Below are positions 1 to 14,575 of a stretch of DNA of 64,000 nt, in pieces (position 1 is the first letter of the stretch; every line of letters starts with the position of its first letter). This DNA comes from Apis mellifera (Eukaryota; Arthropoda; Insecta; Hymenoptera; Apidae): contig NC_037648.1 in assembly GCF_003254395.2 (NCBI RefSeq), positions 9,798,009 to 9,862,008 on the forward strand, in the 5' to 3' direction. Below the pieces are notes generated by a model. The model ran no database searches. It had not been told where the DNA came from and saw only the letters and a list, made by a program, of their open reading frames with translations. A program made the position numbers and the translations under genes.

Positions 1-3000
1 AAAAAAAAAAAAAATGTTCAAATCTTTTTGCCGCTTTTAAAATACATATTTGTCGAAAACATTTTCCCCGAGAGAAATTCGGTTTACGTATTTGGTATTG
101 GCTACTAAAGCTTTGTGATTAAAATGCAAATACGATTTCACGATACGTTTGCACGAGAAAAATAATTTTTTTTTTCTTTTTTCTTTTTTCTTTCTTTTTT
201 TTTAGGGGAAAAAAGAATATCTTTATTAAAATCTTTATTAAAATGAATCTACATTAAAAAAATTGCCGGAATTTTTCGGAAGAATAATTTTGGATAATTT
301 TTAACGTTACGTTACGCAGAGAATTTTCATTTTCGTGTCATTTTCTTTCCTTTACCGCGTACAAATAATAACGCGTACGAAAAATATTAAATTAAATAGA
401 TGTACGGCCTGTAAATTAGTCAAATTAGTTAATTATGCAGAATTTTTTGTTGCATTAAATTATTAACTTTGAATTTTGTAGGGCCAAAAGAAAGGGGAAA
501 AATTTATCGAGCATTATAAAAATTCTCATTATCTGAAATAGCTGAACGTTAATCTCTCTGAACGGATACTCTATAAACATTAATTAATTATTCCCGTTGT
601 TCCGTTTAAATAAAATGGTTATAAAAAATGGTGGAAAAAGAAAATATGATAGGATCGTTATTCCCGAGGATTATTATCTAACTTGCCGTTAAATTTCACG
701 AATATAATTTTTGTATTCACGAATTAAATCGAAATAAATGCTCGACATGATGATACGAAAATATGGAAAGGATATTTTTCAATTTTTAACACGTTATATT
801 TTTATTTTCCCATATCCCCACATTTCCTTCCATGGAATTTTTTATCATACATACGTAATATAATAAAAATGATCGTATACAATGCAATAAAAATTTTGTT
901 TTCCCCGACAACACATTGGCCGAATTTCTTCCCATCTTGTTCAAGTATAAAAAAAATATTTTTTGCACAGGGAAAAATTCCGTAAAAATCGTTTAATTAT
1001 TTTTGAATCGAGAAATGAAAGTTTCTAGATACTAGTCCACATTTTCAAAAGAAATGATATAAAAGAAACGAATTAGGGCAAAATTAAACATTTTATTTTT
1101 ATTACATCACCTGCTACTTTGCGATTTAAAAATTCTAAGATCCTTAATTACAACACAATAAAATTCTTCGCGTGAAGTGAAAAGAAAAGGGAATCATTCT
1201 CCACTTTCTCTCTCGTTTTCCAGCGCGAAAACACGATGTATCATTGGCTGCAAATTCATTTCAATTTTCTTTCGCATAAAACTCGAAAATCGGATATGGA
1301 ATTAATTCCATTTCGAACGACGAGTCGGAAATATATCGCGTAACTTCATTGTATCATCGATTACACCCAATAAATCGATTTTATTTCAATTAATACCCCC
1401 CCTCCCCTTCCTACTTTTCCGAACGATGCGAAAAATTTATCGATAATCGTGTTTTCTTTCATTCTTTTTTTTTTTAAACGCGATATTTCGCTAAAATTAA
1501 TATAATCTTCGTTCGAAAGAGAAAGAAGAAGTAGAAATTAAGGCAAGTAAAAAAAGAAAAATCCTGAATCAAACGAATCCTTTTTTTCAAAGGACGTGGT
1601 GGAATGGTCAAAGCACGAGGTATAATGCATAAACATATTTTTTTACGGCTATTATACGAAGCAATTTGGCTGGTGCAATGGCGGGAAAAGAATCGAAGGA
1701 TCGCGGTTTAAAAACGAATAACGATATAATCCGAAAAAACGCGGCTCGCTTTTACCATTTTCACCCTCCGAGCTTTTGTTTCCATCGAATATTTCCATGT
1801 TTTTTTTCTTTTTCCTCCCCCTACGCATGCGTACGTGAATTTTTCCAAAAAAAAGAAGAAAAACGTTCGAATCCACGGATATCCAGAATACTAAATAAGA
1901 TTGAAATAAGTTTCCATCTTTTCAAGATCGATTAATCAATATTTAATCAACGTTAGAAATGCAAGTAATTCGTGGACCCTTAAGAATTTGTTACATAATA
2001 TCTCACGATGTTTATTTCTCGAAAAGATTTTCTATATCATCTCGTGATATTCGATATCTCTTCCGCGAATCGAAGAAGGATCGAGGGTCGATGGAAACCA
2101 CGTCGAGTTGACTCGATTTAATTCCGATTCAATCGGCGATGCATTAAACGGTTTAATACGCTCGGGACGATAACGATCTGTCCATTACCTATTCGTAAAT
2201 TGTGTCAATATTTATTAACAACTGTCAGAAAAGGTAATAGCCTGGTTGAACGGTGATTTAAATGCAATTTACATAACTATTTCGATCGTGGCCTGTTTAC
2301 GTTTCGAAAGTTGCAACCCCCCCCTCCCACTCCGTGGGGGATGCAACACGCGTGCGCGTTTTAATTTCCATCATCCTGCGTGCGAATCTCCCTTTGCCTG
2401 CCTCTCCCCTCTCATGTTAATTAAAATGCGTTCGAAATTCTTCCTCCTTGTCGGGGCAGAAATTGGATACCGGTGAAATCGTGAAATCAAAAATAATCTT
2501 GATGTCGAGTAATCTCTTCCCTTTCTTATTTTTCATTCTCCCATCGATATAATATTTAAAAAAAAAAGAAACTTTGGATGATTTAATGAAAATGATTACA
2601 TTTTAACCTTCCAAAATTTGTTCTCAGAAAAACAAGTCAACAAACAACTCTTCCTCTCCAATTACGACAAATGATTTATACACGATGATAAAAACAAAAA
2701 CGGAAGTCGATCCGAAATTTATGAAGCGCGGCAGAGGGTGGAGAGGCTACGAACGAGCGCGCATCGCACAACCCTGATACACGAGTAATAGCGGCGCATA
2801 TCGTCTCCCTGACGTTGACAGAAACGAAATCAGCCTTCGTCTCGTTTCCACCGACGTATTCGAATAAAATTCGCTTACCAGGCATCCATATATATATATA
2901 CACATATATACACGTCTTTATGTCGTAGCAAGCTACTAGAATCACGGGGGAAGGAGTTTGTCGCGGCGTTGAAATCCTCTTTCCGTCCGAAATCGAACCG

Positions 3001-6000
3001 TTTCTCTCTCCCTTCGATTATAAAAAAAGTATAAAAAAGTGGCATCATCGAGAATGTTGAGACAAATTTAAAATACTCGGTTTTTTAATACTCTGTCGAG
3101 GAGGGGATGCAGAATTTTGCGTAGAATTACGTGGAACAAGGGGAGGAGGAGGAGGAGGGGATGCTGTCACCTCTGAACGGCGGTGCGAAACTCTATTGCG
3201 AATATTCTGAAATATTGGGTGTCCCGGATAATTTAGTACGGTGGAGGATGCGTTATTCCAGCATTCGGATGTTTTATTATTCATATTTGAAAAACGATGG
3301 GAGTTTGGATGTTTTGTATCAATTTCTTTCGATGTATTGTTCCGATCCTTCGAAAATTTTATTATCCGATATGCGATGCCGTGTTATTTTCATATCCAAT
3401 TATCCAAATATTCTGTATATTTCGCACAGAGCAAATATTTTATTGAATATTCTTGATGTCCAAATGTTACGTTCTTTCTTATATCACGAAGTTCATTTCT
3501 ATAAAGAAAGATGGATATCTAAAAATCTCTTACGACTTTATTCAAAAATTCGATTATTCCTCTTCAAATTATACATTACAAAGATACTTGTTTAAAATTT
3601 TCTCTATTGAAGAATTGATTTCTATATAGATAAAGAAAGATAAATTTTGTTTAAAAGAGCAAGACTATATTTTTCAGAAAATCAATTTTGAAAGTTGGAC
3701 GTTGAACAACGAGTTAACGACGTCTTTCTTCGTGCTCACGTTTATAATACGGTTAACATTGAACTTTACTACCTATCATCTTGTTTATCGACGTGTCTTA
3801 TACGTAGCATTTAAGCGATCTTCGATCTGCTCTTCAGACCAGTTTTATATTTATTCCAGGTAACGATATATATATCCCACAACAATTCGTCTAAACATGG
3901 CCAGTAATAATCTTGTTTCCTCATCGAATTATGGATCGAGCTATCGTTTAAATTTAAGCATTATCGATGTGATCCTATCCTCTCAACTATCGCGTTATTT
4001 TCGAACAATGCTCGAAGTTAAGTGTACTATGATACATTTTCAAACTCGATTTTCTTCGAAAACGAAGATTTCGATCACTTTTTCCATTGAAGATTACAAT
4101 TTGAAATAAATAAATATATAAAAAGAAAATTTGAAAATAAATTTAATTAACAATTCTCGAAGGATATTCAAAAATAATCTTCAATCATCTTTTCACAATG
4201 CAATTGCAGGAATGGCAACAATTAATATAATCCTGAAATATTCGAATACAATTATTCCCCCAATTCGTTGGCTAATTTCCCAAGATTAAATGGCATAATA
4301 ATTTTTTCGAAACAACCCTATATACACATTCAACGCGAGAATTAATCGAACGAAAAACTGGTTGAACAAAATTTCCGGCTGGGGATACATCAAGTTTTCA
4401 ACGTTTCGAATTTCGAGTAAATAAACCCTTGATATCCATCTCGAACCATCTCCCCTGAAATATTAAATTTCAAATATATATACACCAACTCGAATATACC
4501 CGCCGCGCTTAAAATTCCGCTTAACGACCACCACTCCTCTCGCTCTCGGGAAACGACGTTAACGATTTTCCAGCCTCGTTTCCCTCCCAACTGTCTAATT
4601 CGCTTGTGCTCGCCCAGGCGAATTACACGCCGCTGCAAAATGATAATGACGAATACACGTGTTCGTCCAACGATAATCGCGGCGTCGTATCGGCCAGCGA
4701 GTCGAACCTCGCCTGCAACTCGCGACACGTTTTAATACACGTTGAACGAATTGATGGATTCCGTCGCAAGAAGGAATATTTTCCGCGGCGACGTGAAATT
4801 ATTCGGGGATGGCGTCCATCGATTGCGTGTGAAAGGGATGCAAGAGGGACAACGGGAGGGTGGGTAAAAACCGAGCGGTGAATTTATGAATAATGCGCGG
4901 TGGATGAACGTGTGCTAGCCACTTTTTGCCCGTGAACCCGATTGTTTGGGATCCGTGACAGAAAGAGAGGGAGGTTTTGTTGCACCACGTAGTCGTAGTC
5001 GAAAGTTGTGCAACGTGAAAATGTTAATTTAGGCAAATTTCTTTTTTTTCAGGTTTTCGCGCGGAAATAAATAAGATTTTCAAAAATGTATTTTATCAAA
5101 ATTCCTTTTCCTCATAATGCATGTCGTAACAGGATATTAATATTCCAGGTGGAGAGGAAATACCGTGGATTCCGATTAATTTCCTAAAACTGAGGCAAAG
5201 TGTGAACCAAGTGGGGAGGGGAGGAATTCTGGCCACGCCAATAGGTCAAACCCTCCGCCTCGAGCATCCACCCACGAAACAAAGTCATTCTTTAAAACTC
5301 GTTGCATCAGCTTCAACCCCGATCCATCCGTTACAATGGCGTGTAACGGCCTCCTACACACCCTTCCATCGTGCAAAGAGAGAGAGAAACAGCCGTGCAA
5401 ACAGACATTCCAATTCCAATTCTCCTCTTGGAAACGCTTTTTTCCCGCCCCCTGTTTACCGGACTCCGTAACGAACCAACTCTGTCTCCGGGAGAACCAT
5501 CGTCAAAAACCTGTTTGCTCTCGATTTCCACCCTCCTCTCCTGTTGTCCACGGAGGCCAAGGAACGTATCGAGCAGGAAACAGCCAAGATGACAATCGGC
5601 CGAATTCACAATCGAGTGCTCTTTCGCAGGTTGGCTAATTTCGATGGAAGTAAATTTCTCTCTGAAAGATCATATAAAGAATGGATCGATATATACATTG
5701 TATTTTTATTTATATTCGTGTCAGATCAAGTTCTAGCAGATTAAGCTTCACGCTGGATCAAGCTTCGTGCGCCTCGGATCATCTCACACCACCCAGGCCA
5801 AAACTTCTTCCCAAAGAGACACTTTCCTCCCCCCCTGTCTTGACAATACCACACGTACTATCAAAGTTATCTCAACTGCTCCCCTGCTCCTCCAACCCTT
5901 TCTATCCTCCATCGTTACTCAAGACATTTTCCAACTATACTAGAATAAGGGTGGAGAATCCGTATTCTTCGTCAGCTGAAGTAAAATTACGTAAATTCGA

Positions 6001-9000
6001 TAGAGAGGCAGGAAACAATTTCGCGCGTTTCGAGGATGGAATATTAAATCGGCGAGAACGGCAGTTGTCAACATCGTACGAACGATTATCGTGATTCTGG
6101 AGAAGATTGGATCTTTCCAACGTGCGAAGGTGACAATAAAAGACGATTTTTGTTCCATTTTATCCAGTTCCAACTTGCATCTTTCGAGTGAAATCGATCC
6201 TTGCTCGAATTTTCCAATCGACAGTAGCTGTCCATTTTAATTCCTAATTCGACACCAGAACGTGAGAAGATCGATCCGCCTTCTTCGAACGGAGAAGAGA
6301 AACGGAGAGAATGGAAAGAGCAACGTGGGAGTCGAACGAGAAGCGAAGCATCACCACGAACGAATGGGCATTCTTGAAAAGTATGCATGATCCGAGTGTC
6401 GCGGAAGATGCCTCCGCTTTCTCCATTTCGTTCTTCTTTTGAGAGAGGCTCTCCCCTTGGGCTGAAAAGGGGAGGGAGAACTTTTCGTTCCACGCAAGCG
6501 AGCACTGGAAGAATCCAAGTTTCGTCGGGATAACGTTGACTGGACTATTACGAAAAAGTTTGGACAATTAGAGATTTTCTCTTTCTTCCCTTCTAATTCC
6601 TCTTCCTCTTTGCTTTCACGTTTCCCTTTTTCTTTTTTTTTTTTTATTGTTCTACGACATTCTTAAGTGACAGACTTAAATGGAGGAACGTCCAGTTTTG
6701 TTCATTCTCTTTTTTTTCTTTTGGTGAAATGATTGAAAGGAATGAATAAAATTTGTTTCTGAGACAATGGAATTGTTATTTGGACACAATTTTCGCATCC
6801 AAGAATTAATAAAAATATATAATAAATTTAAAGAATACACGATAAATAAATTGAGTATTAATTAGTTCGTCATTTTTAGGAATTTGACTACAAGAAACAA
6901 GGAAAAATTAAGGAAAGGATCAACAAAGTATCGATTAATTTTCGAGAACGATTCGCATCGGGACAAAGTCGTGTAACGCGTTCAAGCGTCAAACTCGAGA
7001 AAGAAGGAATCTATCAATACGTTAACCCAGTTGTTCGAAGCAAGTATCGAAAAAGCAATCGGTGCACAAGTTTCGAATTCAATTTGTCCAAGAATCCAAT
7101 CGAGCGACTCTTCATCCTACGAAATTTGTTTTCTCTGTTAAATAACGAGGAAAAATGCACGGCTATCGAAAGATTTGCAAAGTATCTCTCTATAATCTTA
7201 TAAAATCTTCCATTCTTCTCGAATCGAAGAATAATTTATTATACGAAATTATCCTATGATAAGATGATAAAAAGATTTTAATCAAGATTTTAAAGAATGA
7301 ATTCAAATTTTTCTTCCTCTTCTTCTTTCTATATATATATATAAATAAAAGGAAATTTATATCCTTATCGATTAAATTATTATTTCGTAAATTCTGAAAA
7401 ATATAGAATATCGTAATCCCTTTCATTTATTTTCCAGATTTTACCATGAAAAAGGGATAATCTAATACTTCCCTAATGAGTCTGCCACCTTTTTCCACAA
7501 ACTCTTGGAGGAACAAAAGGCGACGATCGAACAATGACAGGCTCGCACACTGCCTCGATGAACAATCCTTGAAACAGGACCAAATTAGGCCACGTTACGA
7601 AATAACACGAAACGACGGAAGGAAAAGGAACGTGGGACAAGCAACCGGTTCGTCGGCTGTTTACGACAACCGGCTGCTATATTCCACCTGTGTGACTACT
7701 AATTAGAGAGGAGATGTTCTCATAAGCCCATTTTCGTGCCTTCCCAGCTAATGATCAATTCAGATACCGAGCTGACGACATTATCGATTTCATCAACTCT
7801 GTTTCGATCCCTGTATAAAGATAGATGAAGAAGAAAAAATATATATATATATATACATCGATCAATCAATATTAAATTTATTCTCCAAAAAAAGAAGAAT
7901 GAATCTGTCTAATGAAATGGGATTTTAAAAAAATTTTATTTTTCAAAAATAACACGAGAATATTATAGAAGAAGAAGAAATGGAAAATTCTTTTACAATC
8001 GATAATATGTTTTATTGTTAAAAAAAGAAAGCAAGATTTCTTTAAATTTAAACTATTTGAATCATCATATCGACGAAATCTTCTTCATCCGTGGAAATAT
8101 GCAGATGGCAATTTTTAAAGAATGACCTTCGTGACGATTAATTATTGCTCACGATACGTACTCATTGCATGCTCTTTCTTTTTCCGTTTTTACCCTCCCA
8201 TTCAACGAGCCGTGTGCATTATTAGCACGCATATACACGACATAACATTTCCGGACGATTCATTATCCACTAATAATCGTCGGTGAAATTGTTGGTTTAT
8301 AATTACAAATACGAAATTGCGTGGACAAGAAACGTGAATTCACATTTCCTCCTTTCGCATTTTTCCAATGGAGGACGAATTCTCATGGATATTTCACCAC
8401 AATCTTTTTTTTTCACGAATTCATTATTTCATTTCTTAATAACTCTTTCATCCTCGTCTCAACTAAATCCAATCGACATTTTATTTAATTTTAGAAAGAC
8501 TAGCAAAAATATTATCCTATTTACATGTATATTTGATTCACAATAACCTAATTAGCAATTTAAACTTAGGTTTATAGACGAATAATATCCTCCCCGTAAT
8601 AATTTTCTCCGTCAAACGTTTCAATTACCCTTAAAAACCTCGTTTCATCGTCATTTCGCAGCGATTCCTCCGTAGATCTTGACCGTACATTCCTTCCACA
8701 GCCTTGTTATTCCCCTCCCCACTGGCTTATTTCCATAGATCGACCTTTCGTCGAGATTCTTTATTAACCTCTCTCTCTCTCTCTCTTTCTTTCTCTCATC
8801 TCAAAGCAATCGCGTCCCTTCCGCATAGAGAATTCATTGGACGTGTACGGTGATCGAATTTGAAATTACGCGCCATTTAACCGGCCGATCGATCGAGAGA
8901 TGTAAGATCTCGAGTGTAGAGAAGAATAGAGTTAGGGGTTGAAGGGAAAATCGTTTGCTTGAAAGGGGTGAGAATTCGATTAAGAAAACGGTCGCTCGAT

Positions 9001-12000
9001 TCTTGGAAATTAACCGGGGAGATAACGTTGGAATATGATATTTAATTTTATAGAAAAATCGAAATAGTGTTAATCGCTCGTGCTCTCGCATTATTCCGTG
9101 ATAACGAAATAAAATAACTGGAACATGATGGAGGAAAAATCTTTTAAAATTAACTAATGTATCGAATATAATAAGAAAATATCTTACGAATGAGAAATTC
9201 ATTTTTGAAGAAAAGACACGATTCTGACGAAGAGAAATACGATTTTCACAGTTACTCTTAAAGAGAAAGGTTAATAAATACCTGATGAAAAAGAAACTAA
9301 TAAACCTCTCTCCACTGAAAAATTTCGAAAATACCTTCAAAATCGAACAATTTCATCCGAAATCCGACCGATCTGTCATTCGAGCAACAACCGTTCGACA
9401 CCCTATACCTATTACCTTCCGCGGAAAGGAAAAAGAGGGGATTACAAAAAAAAGGAACGTAATTACCGATATCACCACCCTCCAAACAAAAACGGATCGA
9501 TGTACACGCCCACCCCTCCTCGTCCAGAGAATATTCAAAAGCGGAAGAGCGGCTATTGACCGTAAACGATAGTCATCGTCATGAAGAGATCTCTCGAGCG
9601 CATACCTCGTCAACCTCCGGGATACATTGCCGCGAAAAACGTAACCCATGTTGCGCAACCGTGTTCCTTTTGTTGCTGGATAAAACAAATCTTCGATGAT
9701 TATTTTATATGACGAAACGTATGATTCAAGAAAAGTTGAAACTCGATCGAGAAGAGGAGAGTGATTACTCGAGTTGAATATTTATTTGGCCTCGAAATAT
9801 CATTTTGGAGGATATAATTCTTTATATCGATTGTGTGGAGAAATTTCGATTTCTCTGGGCGAAAAGAAAGAATGGAAGTATATTTATCAAGGATTATTAA
9901 TCGCAGAATCGTTTCGATTCTTTCTATTATAATAAATCTCGTATTGTATCCACGAACGAGAGTTCATACAACAACTTGGACAAAAGAGAATAATCGAGAT
10001 GATTAATCGAAACGTATTTCGACTACGAATCTTTCTAAAAAACTATAAATTATAAAGAATTCTCGAGAACCGTTAAACGGCGTAATACGTGTTCGAGAAC
10101 GACGATCACAACACTCGAATCAGAATGATAGAAGAAAGAGAGAGAGAGTTGGATCGCGTGTCAACGGAATAAAAATGAAACGAGGTAAACGAGAGAGGGC
10201 CTGTGCCGCAGCCTCACTTATCCCCGTTGACGGTGGATTGCGGTTTTTCAGCCGCGCGCACGGTAATTGCCGGCGGAAGATCGTAAGAGCATCGAATTAC
10301 GAAGCGAACGGGTACGATCTCTTTTCTTTTAATTGAAAAACACAACTGCCGATCGAATCCGCGGGCTACCAGATCGAATCGATGAGGGAGGGGGGAAAAA
10401 TGTGGAGAAGAAGGATCGATCGATGGATCGGTTTGAGCTATGCCCGTTCGATTCGTTTAATTGAAAGGATTCGCTCGTGAGTGAAACGCAGGTAAAATTA
10501 ATGCGGATCAAGTGGGCTTATGAGGGTATATGTGGATTTGGTACGCGACGTACGATGCTGGCTGGTTTTAGGGAAAATAGGAGAACCATGTATTAGGAAA
10601 CAACGTTGATATAATAACTCTGTTTGGTATAATATGGCAAGTGAGACTGGTTTGAGAATTAAAATATTTCTTAATTATGAAAAATAGGAAGAAAAATAAT
10701 CTGTTTTAAGTATTGTTGCAGAACTCTGTTGAAAGTTACATTGAAGAAACTTTTAATAATATCTCGTTTATTAAATATGATGTAAAATTGGTGAAAAACT
10801 TGGGGACGAAAGAATCGAGAGAATTAAATTCATTCGGGATAACGTTATATCATGCGTGCCATTTTAAGTTAATCGACAACGAGATTAATCGTCGTGATGG
10901 ACGAGTGAGAGCATAATTAATGCGTGATAAACAAGATACACGTATCAGGAATGGTAACGATGATATCGTTAATCGTTGGTTAACAGAGATTCGTATCGCT
11001 CGTTTCCGTTGCAACTCAGAAACGCAAATATATACGTTCTCTACGTTAATCGATAATTTGGATATTTCCAAAATAGTAGAAATTGAATATCGTGCAATAT
11101 AATATAATTCGATCAAATTATTATCTCCTCTCCCTAATCTCTCCATTCCGTATCATCCTCTTCCCCAAAGAAATTTTCAAACTCGCGTCACTTCCCCTTT
11201 AAAATGCAAATCACGCGTGCGAGATTTACGATAATTTCCCAGGATTAAACGCAATTATGGGTATTCATTCATTAAATGTTCTACGTTGCATGTTAACGAA
11301 CGAACGAACGAAAGTTTGTTGCGAGGACGGAACGTAAAATTGAACAATTTCGAATCGCGTTATTTTTATTACAATACGGGACGGTACGTGATTTGGCCGT
11401 AAAATAAACCGCGAAATCAGCCCATTGTTTTACAACTCGCGCTCGCGACGGCTGGGATAAAATTCGAACGGTGGACACTTTTTAACGTGGCGTAAAAACT
11501 TGGGGGGAGGGAAGAAAGATAAAACCGCGCAAACATGGGGAAAATTTTCGATCAAATTAATTCCTTTGTCCGATTGTATCTCGTTAATTCAATTCGCAAC
11601 GAAAGTATGCAATGTTTCTTTTTCAGAGGAAAAAGAAAAATCACAAAAAATTGGTCAGTGTCATCGTTTATTAATTCTCCTTAAATTTTTTTCCTACGAT
11701 TCATGATTCTTTGTTCACCTTTCTATCATTATAATCGAAATACAGAGACGAAGAACTGGAGATTCCCAAAATTGACAAAATACCCGGATATTTCCAATGC
11801 CGAATAATCGAAACGAAAAAAGCAGTTTCGAGCAGAACCTATCCAAATTTCCATCTCTCTCTCCGTAAGCGCATATTTCTTCGTTAAAAGCCTCGCCCTA
11901 TCGAGGCAAGCTCTCGTGCTCTCATCGATAACACGCAAAACAACAACTGTTCAAGTCCACCGGTTCAAGGATCCGAAAAATTTGACTGGAAAAAGCCGAA

Positions 12001-13065
12001 AATTCACCGGCTCTCGCGGCGGGCGAACCTGCATCTCCACAATTTTCGCACTAGAGAGGCAAACAAACACCGAAATGTATTGGTCAATCTCGATATATAC
12101 ACGTTTCCAAAGCGAGGAAATAGAATTGCAATGAGAGGTTCCTGAAGTAGAAATTTCCCGCAAAGGTCGGGCCATCACGCTCGACATATGCGTTAGATAC
12201 GCTACTGTGAAAAATTCATGCAACTTTCTCCGTCTCTCTCTCTCTTTCTATATTTTTGGATCATTTAACAACCGATAATGTTCTCTTCAAAGAATTTTTA
12301 TTCCTTATCGTACTTGTTCTTCGATTTGCGGCAGAAATTTCATTTCACCTCACCTCTCGTTTCCTTTATTCTTTCAAACGATGAAAGAATTCAGAGATAC
12401 AGTTTTCGCAATTAATCTCACAGCCAGATAATAAGAATTGGTTTATTTTCGAAAAGTGGTCCAAGTGATGATAATTTAAAAAACGATCCATCCGGTTTCC
12501 CGTGCAGGCGTCCGCCTGCAATCTGTCCACTCGCTACAACACCTCCCCCTTTCCAACTCTCCCCCTAGACAGAGACATTTGGCGCGCGTATACCTCTCTG
12601 CCATTCCATTTAGCCGGCGTTCCGCGTAATCTGAACGGCAAAAGCGAGGCTCACGACGAGGGTAAAATATCCGGATGTGTGCGTTGGAGAAAGAGAGAGA
12701 GAGAGAGAGGAGGGGCACACGCGACAGAGGAATTCTCCTGTGGCGAAAGGAAAGGAGAGACGAAAGGGGAGGAAAGACGCGAAGCCAAAGCGTCGCGCCA
12801 ACGATTCCAGCTTTATACGCACACACAGAAGCTGCCGTCGCGGAGAGGAGAAAGAGAGAGGAGAGGAGAGAGGAGAGACTCGCGTGGTGAGGTGAGAAAA
12901 GGAGGACGATTCCGCGTACGTTGAAACGGGGTGAAACGTCTATGTAATCCGAGCCAGTTGCATTATCTCGCGACTCCGTGTGTCCCTTTCTCCACCCTCT
13001 GTCACGCGACCGTGGTTTATGTTCTTTCGCGGCGAAACTTCTCGCACGTTTGCCGGCCGCTAGAG
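1..13065. other. Long non-coding stretch, probably intronic
   Basis: No convincing exon was found on either strand. Open frames here are short or low-complexity and lack family motifs or paired splice sites. The composition is moderate in GC and rich in CpG (many TCGA, CGAA and CGAT words), unlike the AT-rich DNA after 24.45 kb. A minus-strand signal-peptide exon at 22,879-22,798 ends in a strong splice donor, so its next exon must lie to the left. This block is therefore most simply part of that gene's first intron; a short uncharacterised exon could still be hidden. GA/CT-rich microsatellite tracts occur near 8,770-8,800, 10,136-10,148 and 12,690-12,890. Confidence 0.5.
2310..2347. repeat. 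C/G-rich inverted repeat (hairpin)
   Basis: The left arm (from 2310, GTTGCAACCCCC) and the right arm (2336-2347, GGGGGATGCAAC) are reverse complements over 12 bp with one mismatch. The loop contains a further C-rich run. A stem of this strength is unusual in this AT-biased background. There is no gene evidence around it, so it could be a structured intronic RNA element or chance. Confidence 0.6.
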
Positions 13066-14319
13066 ATTCCCTCATCTATCTGATCTATACGCGGTGTACA
13101 TGAGATGTATAATTCGTGGAATCTATATCGATACGAAGAATTTGTATAGAATATTTAGAAATTTAGAATTGTATGGAAGATCTATATGACTGATACTTTT
13201 TTTTTTCAGCTTCTAGATTCCCTGATCTATACATGGTGTTGAGATATATAATTCGTGGAATCTATATCAGAAAGAGATAAAGAAGAATTTGTATAGAATA
13301 TTTAGAAATTTAGAATTGTATAGAAAATCTATGTGACTTTTTTTTTTCAGCTTCTAGAATCGAGATTCCCTAATCTATCTGATCTATACACGGTGTTGAG
13401 ATATATAATTCGTGCTTGGATATCGATACTCAGAAAGGGACAAGAAAGAGATACGAAGAATTTGTATAGAATATTTAGAAATTTAGAATTGTATAGAAGA
13501 TCTGACTGATATTTTTTTTTTTCAGCTTCTAGAATCGAGATTCCCTGATCTATCTGATCTATACGCGGTGTATATGAGATGTATAATTCGTGGAATCTAT
13601 ATCGATACGAAGAATTCAATTTGTATAGAATATTTAGAAATTTAGAATTATATAGAAAATCTATATGACTGATACTTTTTTTTTTCAGCTTCTAGAATCG
13701 AGATTCCCTGATCTATACGCGGTGTTAAGATATATAATTCGTGGATTCTATATCGATACTCAGAAAGAAACAAGGAATAAAACGAAAAATTTGTATATTG
13801 TATATAGAATATTTAGAAATTTAGAATTGTATAGAAGCTCTGACTGATATTTTTTTTTTTCAGCTTCTAGAATCGAGATTTCCTGATCTATCTGATCTAT
13901 ACACGGTGTTGAGATATATAATTGGTGCTTGGATATCGATACTCAAAAAGAGACAAGGAAGAGATACGAAAAATTTATATATTGTATATTATATATTTAG
14001 AAATTTAGAATAGTATGGAAGATCTATATGATTCAGCTTCTAGATTCGATCTATATGGTGTTGAGATATATAATTCGTGGATTCTATATCGATACTCAGA
14101 AAGAAACAAGAAATAAATACGAAGAATTTGTATATTGTATATAGAATATTTAGAAATTTAGAATTGTATAGAAGCTCTGACTGATATTCTTTTTTTCAGC
14201 TTCTAGAATCGAGATTCCCTGATCTATCTGATCTATACGCGGTATTGAGATATATAATTCGTGGAATCTATATCGATATTCAGAAAGGGACAAAGAAGAG
14301 ATACGAAGAATATTTAGAA

Positions 14320-14359
<40 letters not shown>

Positions 14360-14575
14360 CTAATACTTTTTTTTTTTCAACTTCTAGAATCGATATTCCC
14401 TGATCTACACGGTGTTGAGATGTATAATTCGTGGAATCTATATCGATATATTCAGAAAGGGACAAGGAAGAGATAGGAAGAATTTGTATAGAATATTTAG
14501 AAATTTAGAATTGTATAGAAGAATTGTATCTGACTGATATTCTTTTTTTTTTTTCAGCTTCTAGAATCGAGCCTG
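13066..14575. repeat. Minisatellite, about nine units of ~140-185 bp
   Basis: A block is repeated head to tail about nine times. Each copy carries, in order: GATTCCCTGATCTAT, a CGGTGT word, GAGATATATAATTCGTGG, TCTATATCGATAC, a polypurine stretch, AGAATATTTAGAAATTTAG, then a run of 8-12 T followed by CAGCTTCTAGA. The CGGTGT landmark (or its variant) recurs near 13091, 13233, 13391, 13567, 13721, 13906, 14058, 14241 and 14411. Units vary through indels and loss of the doubled GATCTATCT segment. One unit holds a (TA) run at 14323-14358. The last copy ends near 14575, followed by ordinary sequence. Open frames in the array are accidental. Confidence 0.9.

Noticed and set aside
3131..3595. 154-codon plus-strand open frame
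   Set aside because: No family features; the frame overlaps another open frame and shows no conserved motif or promoter context.
8834..9340. 168-codon minus-strand open frame
   Set aside because: Phe/Lys/Leu-rich composition expected from AT-biased DNA, no recognisable domain, no partner exon.
12476..13075. 199-codon minus-strand open frame, the longest in the left part
   Set aside because: It lies in a GA/CT-rich low-complexity block with frames open on both strands; the peptide is Ser/Leu/Arg-biased, has no motif and no splice sites support it.
13066..14575. Regular repeats considered as a CRISPR array
   Set aside because: Units are long, degenerate and directly abutting, with no unique spacers and no cas genes; the host is a eukaryote. 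It is a minisatellite.
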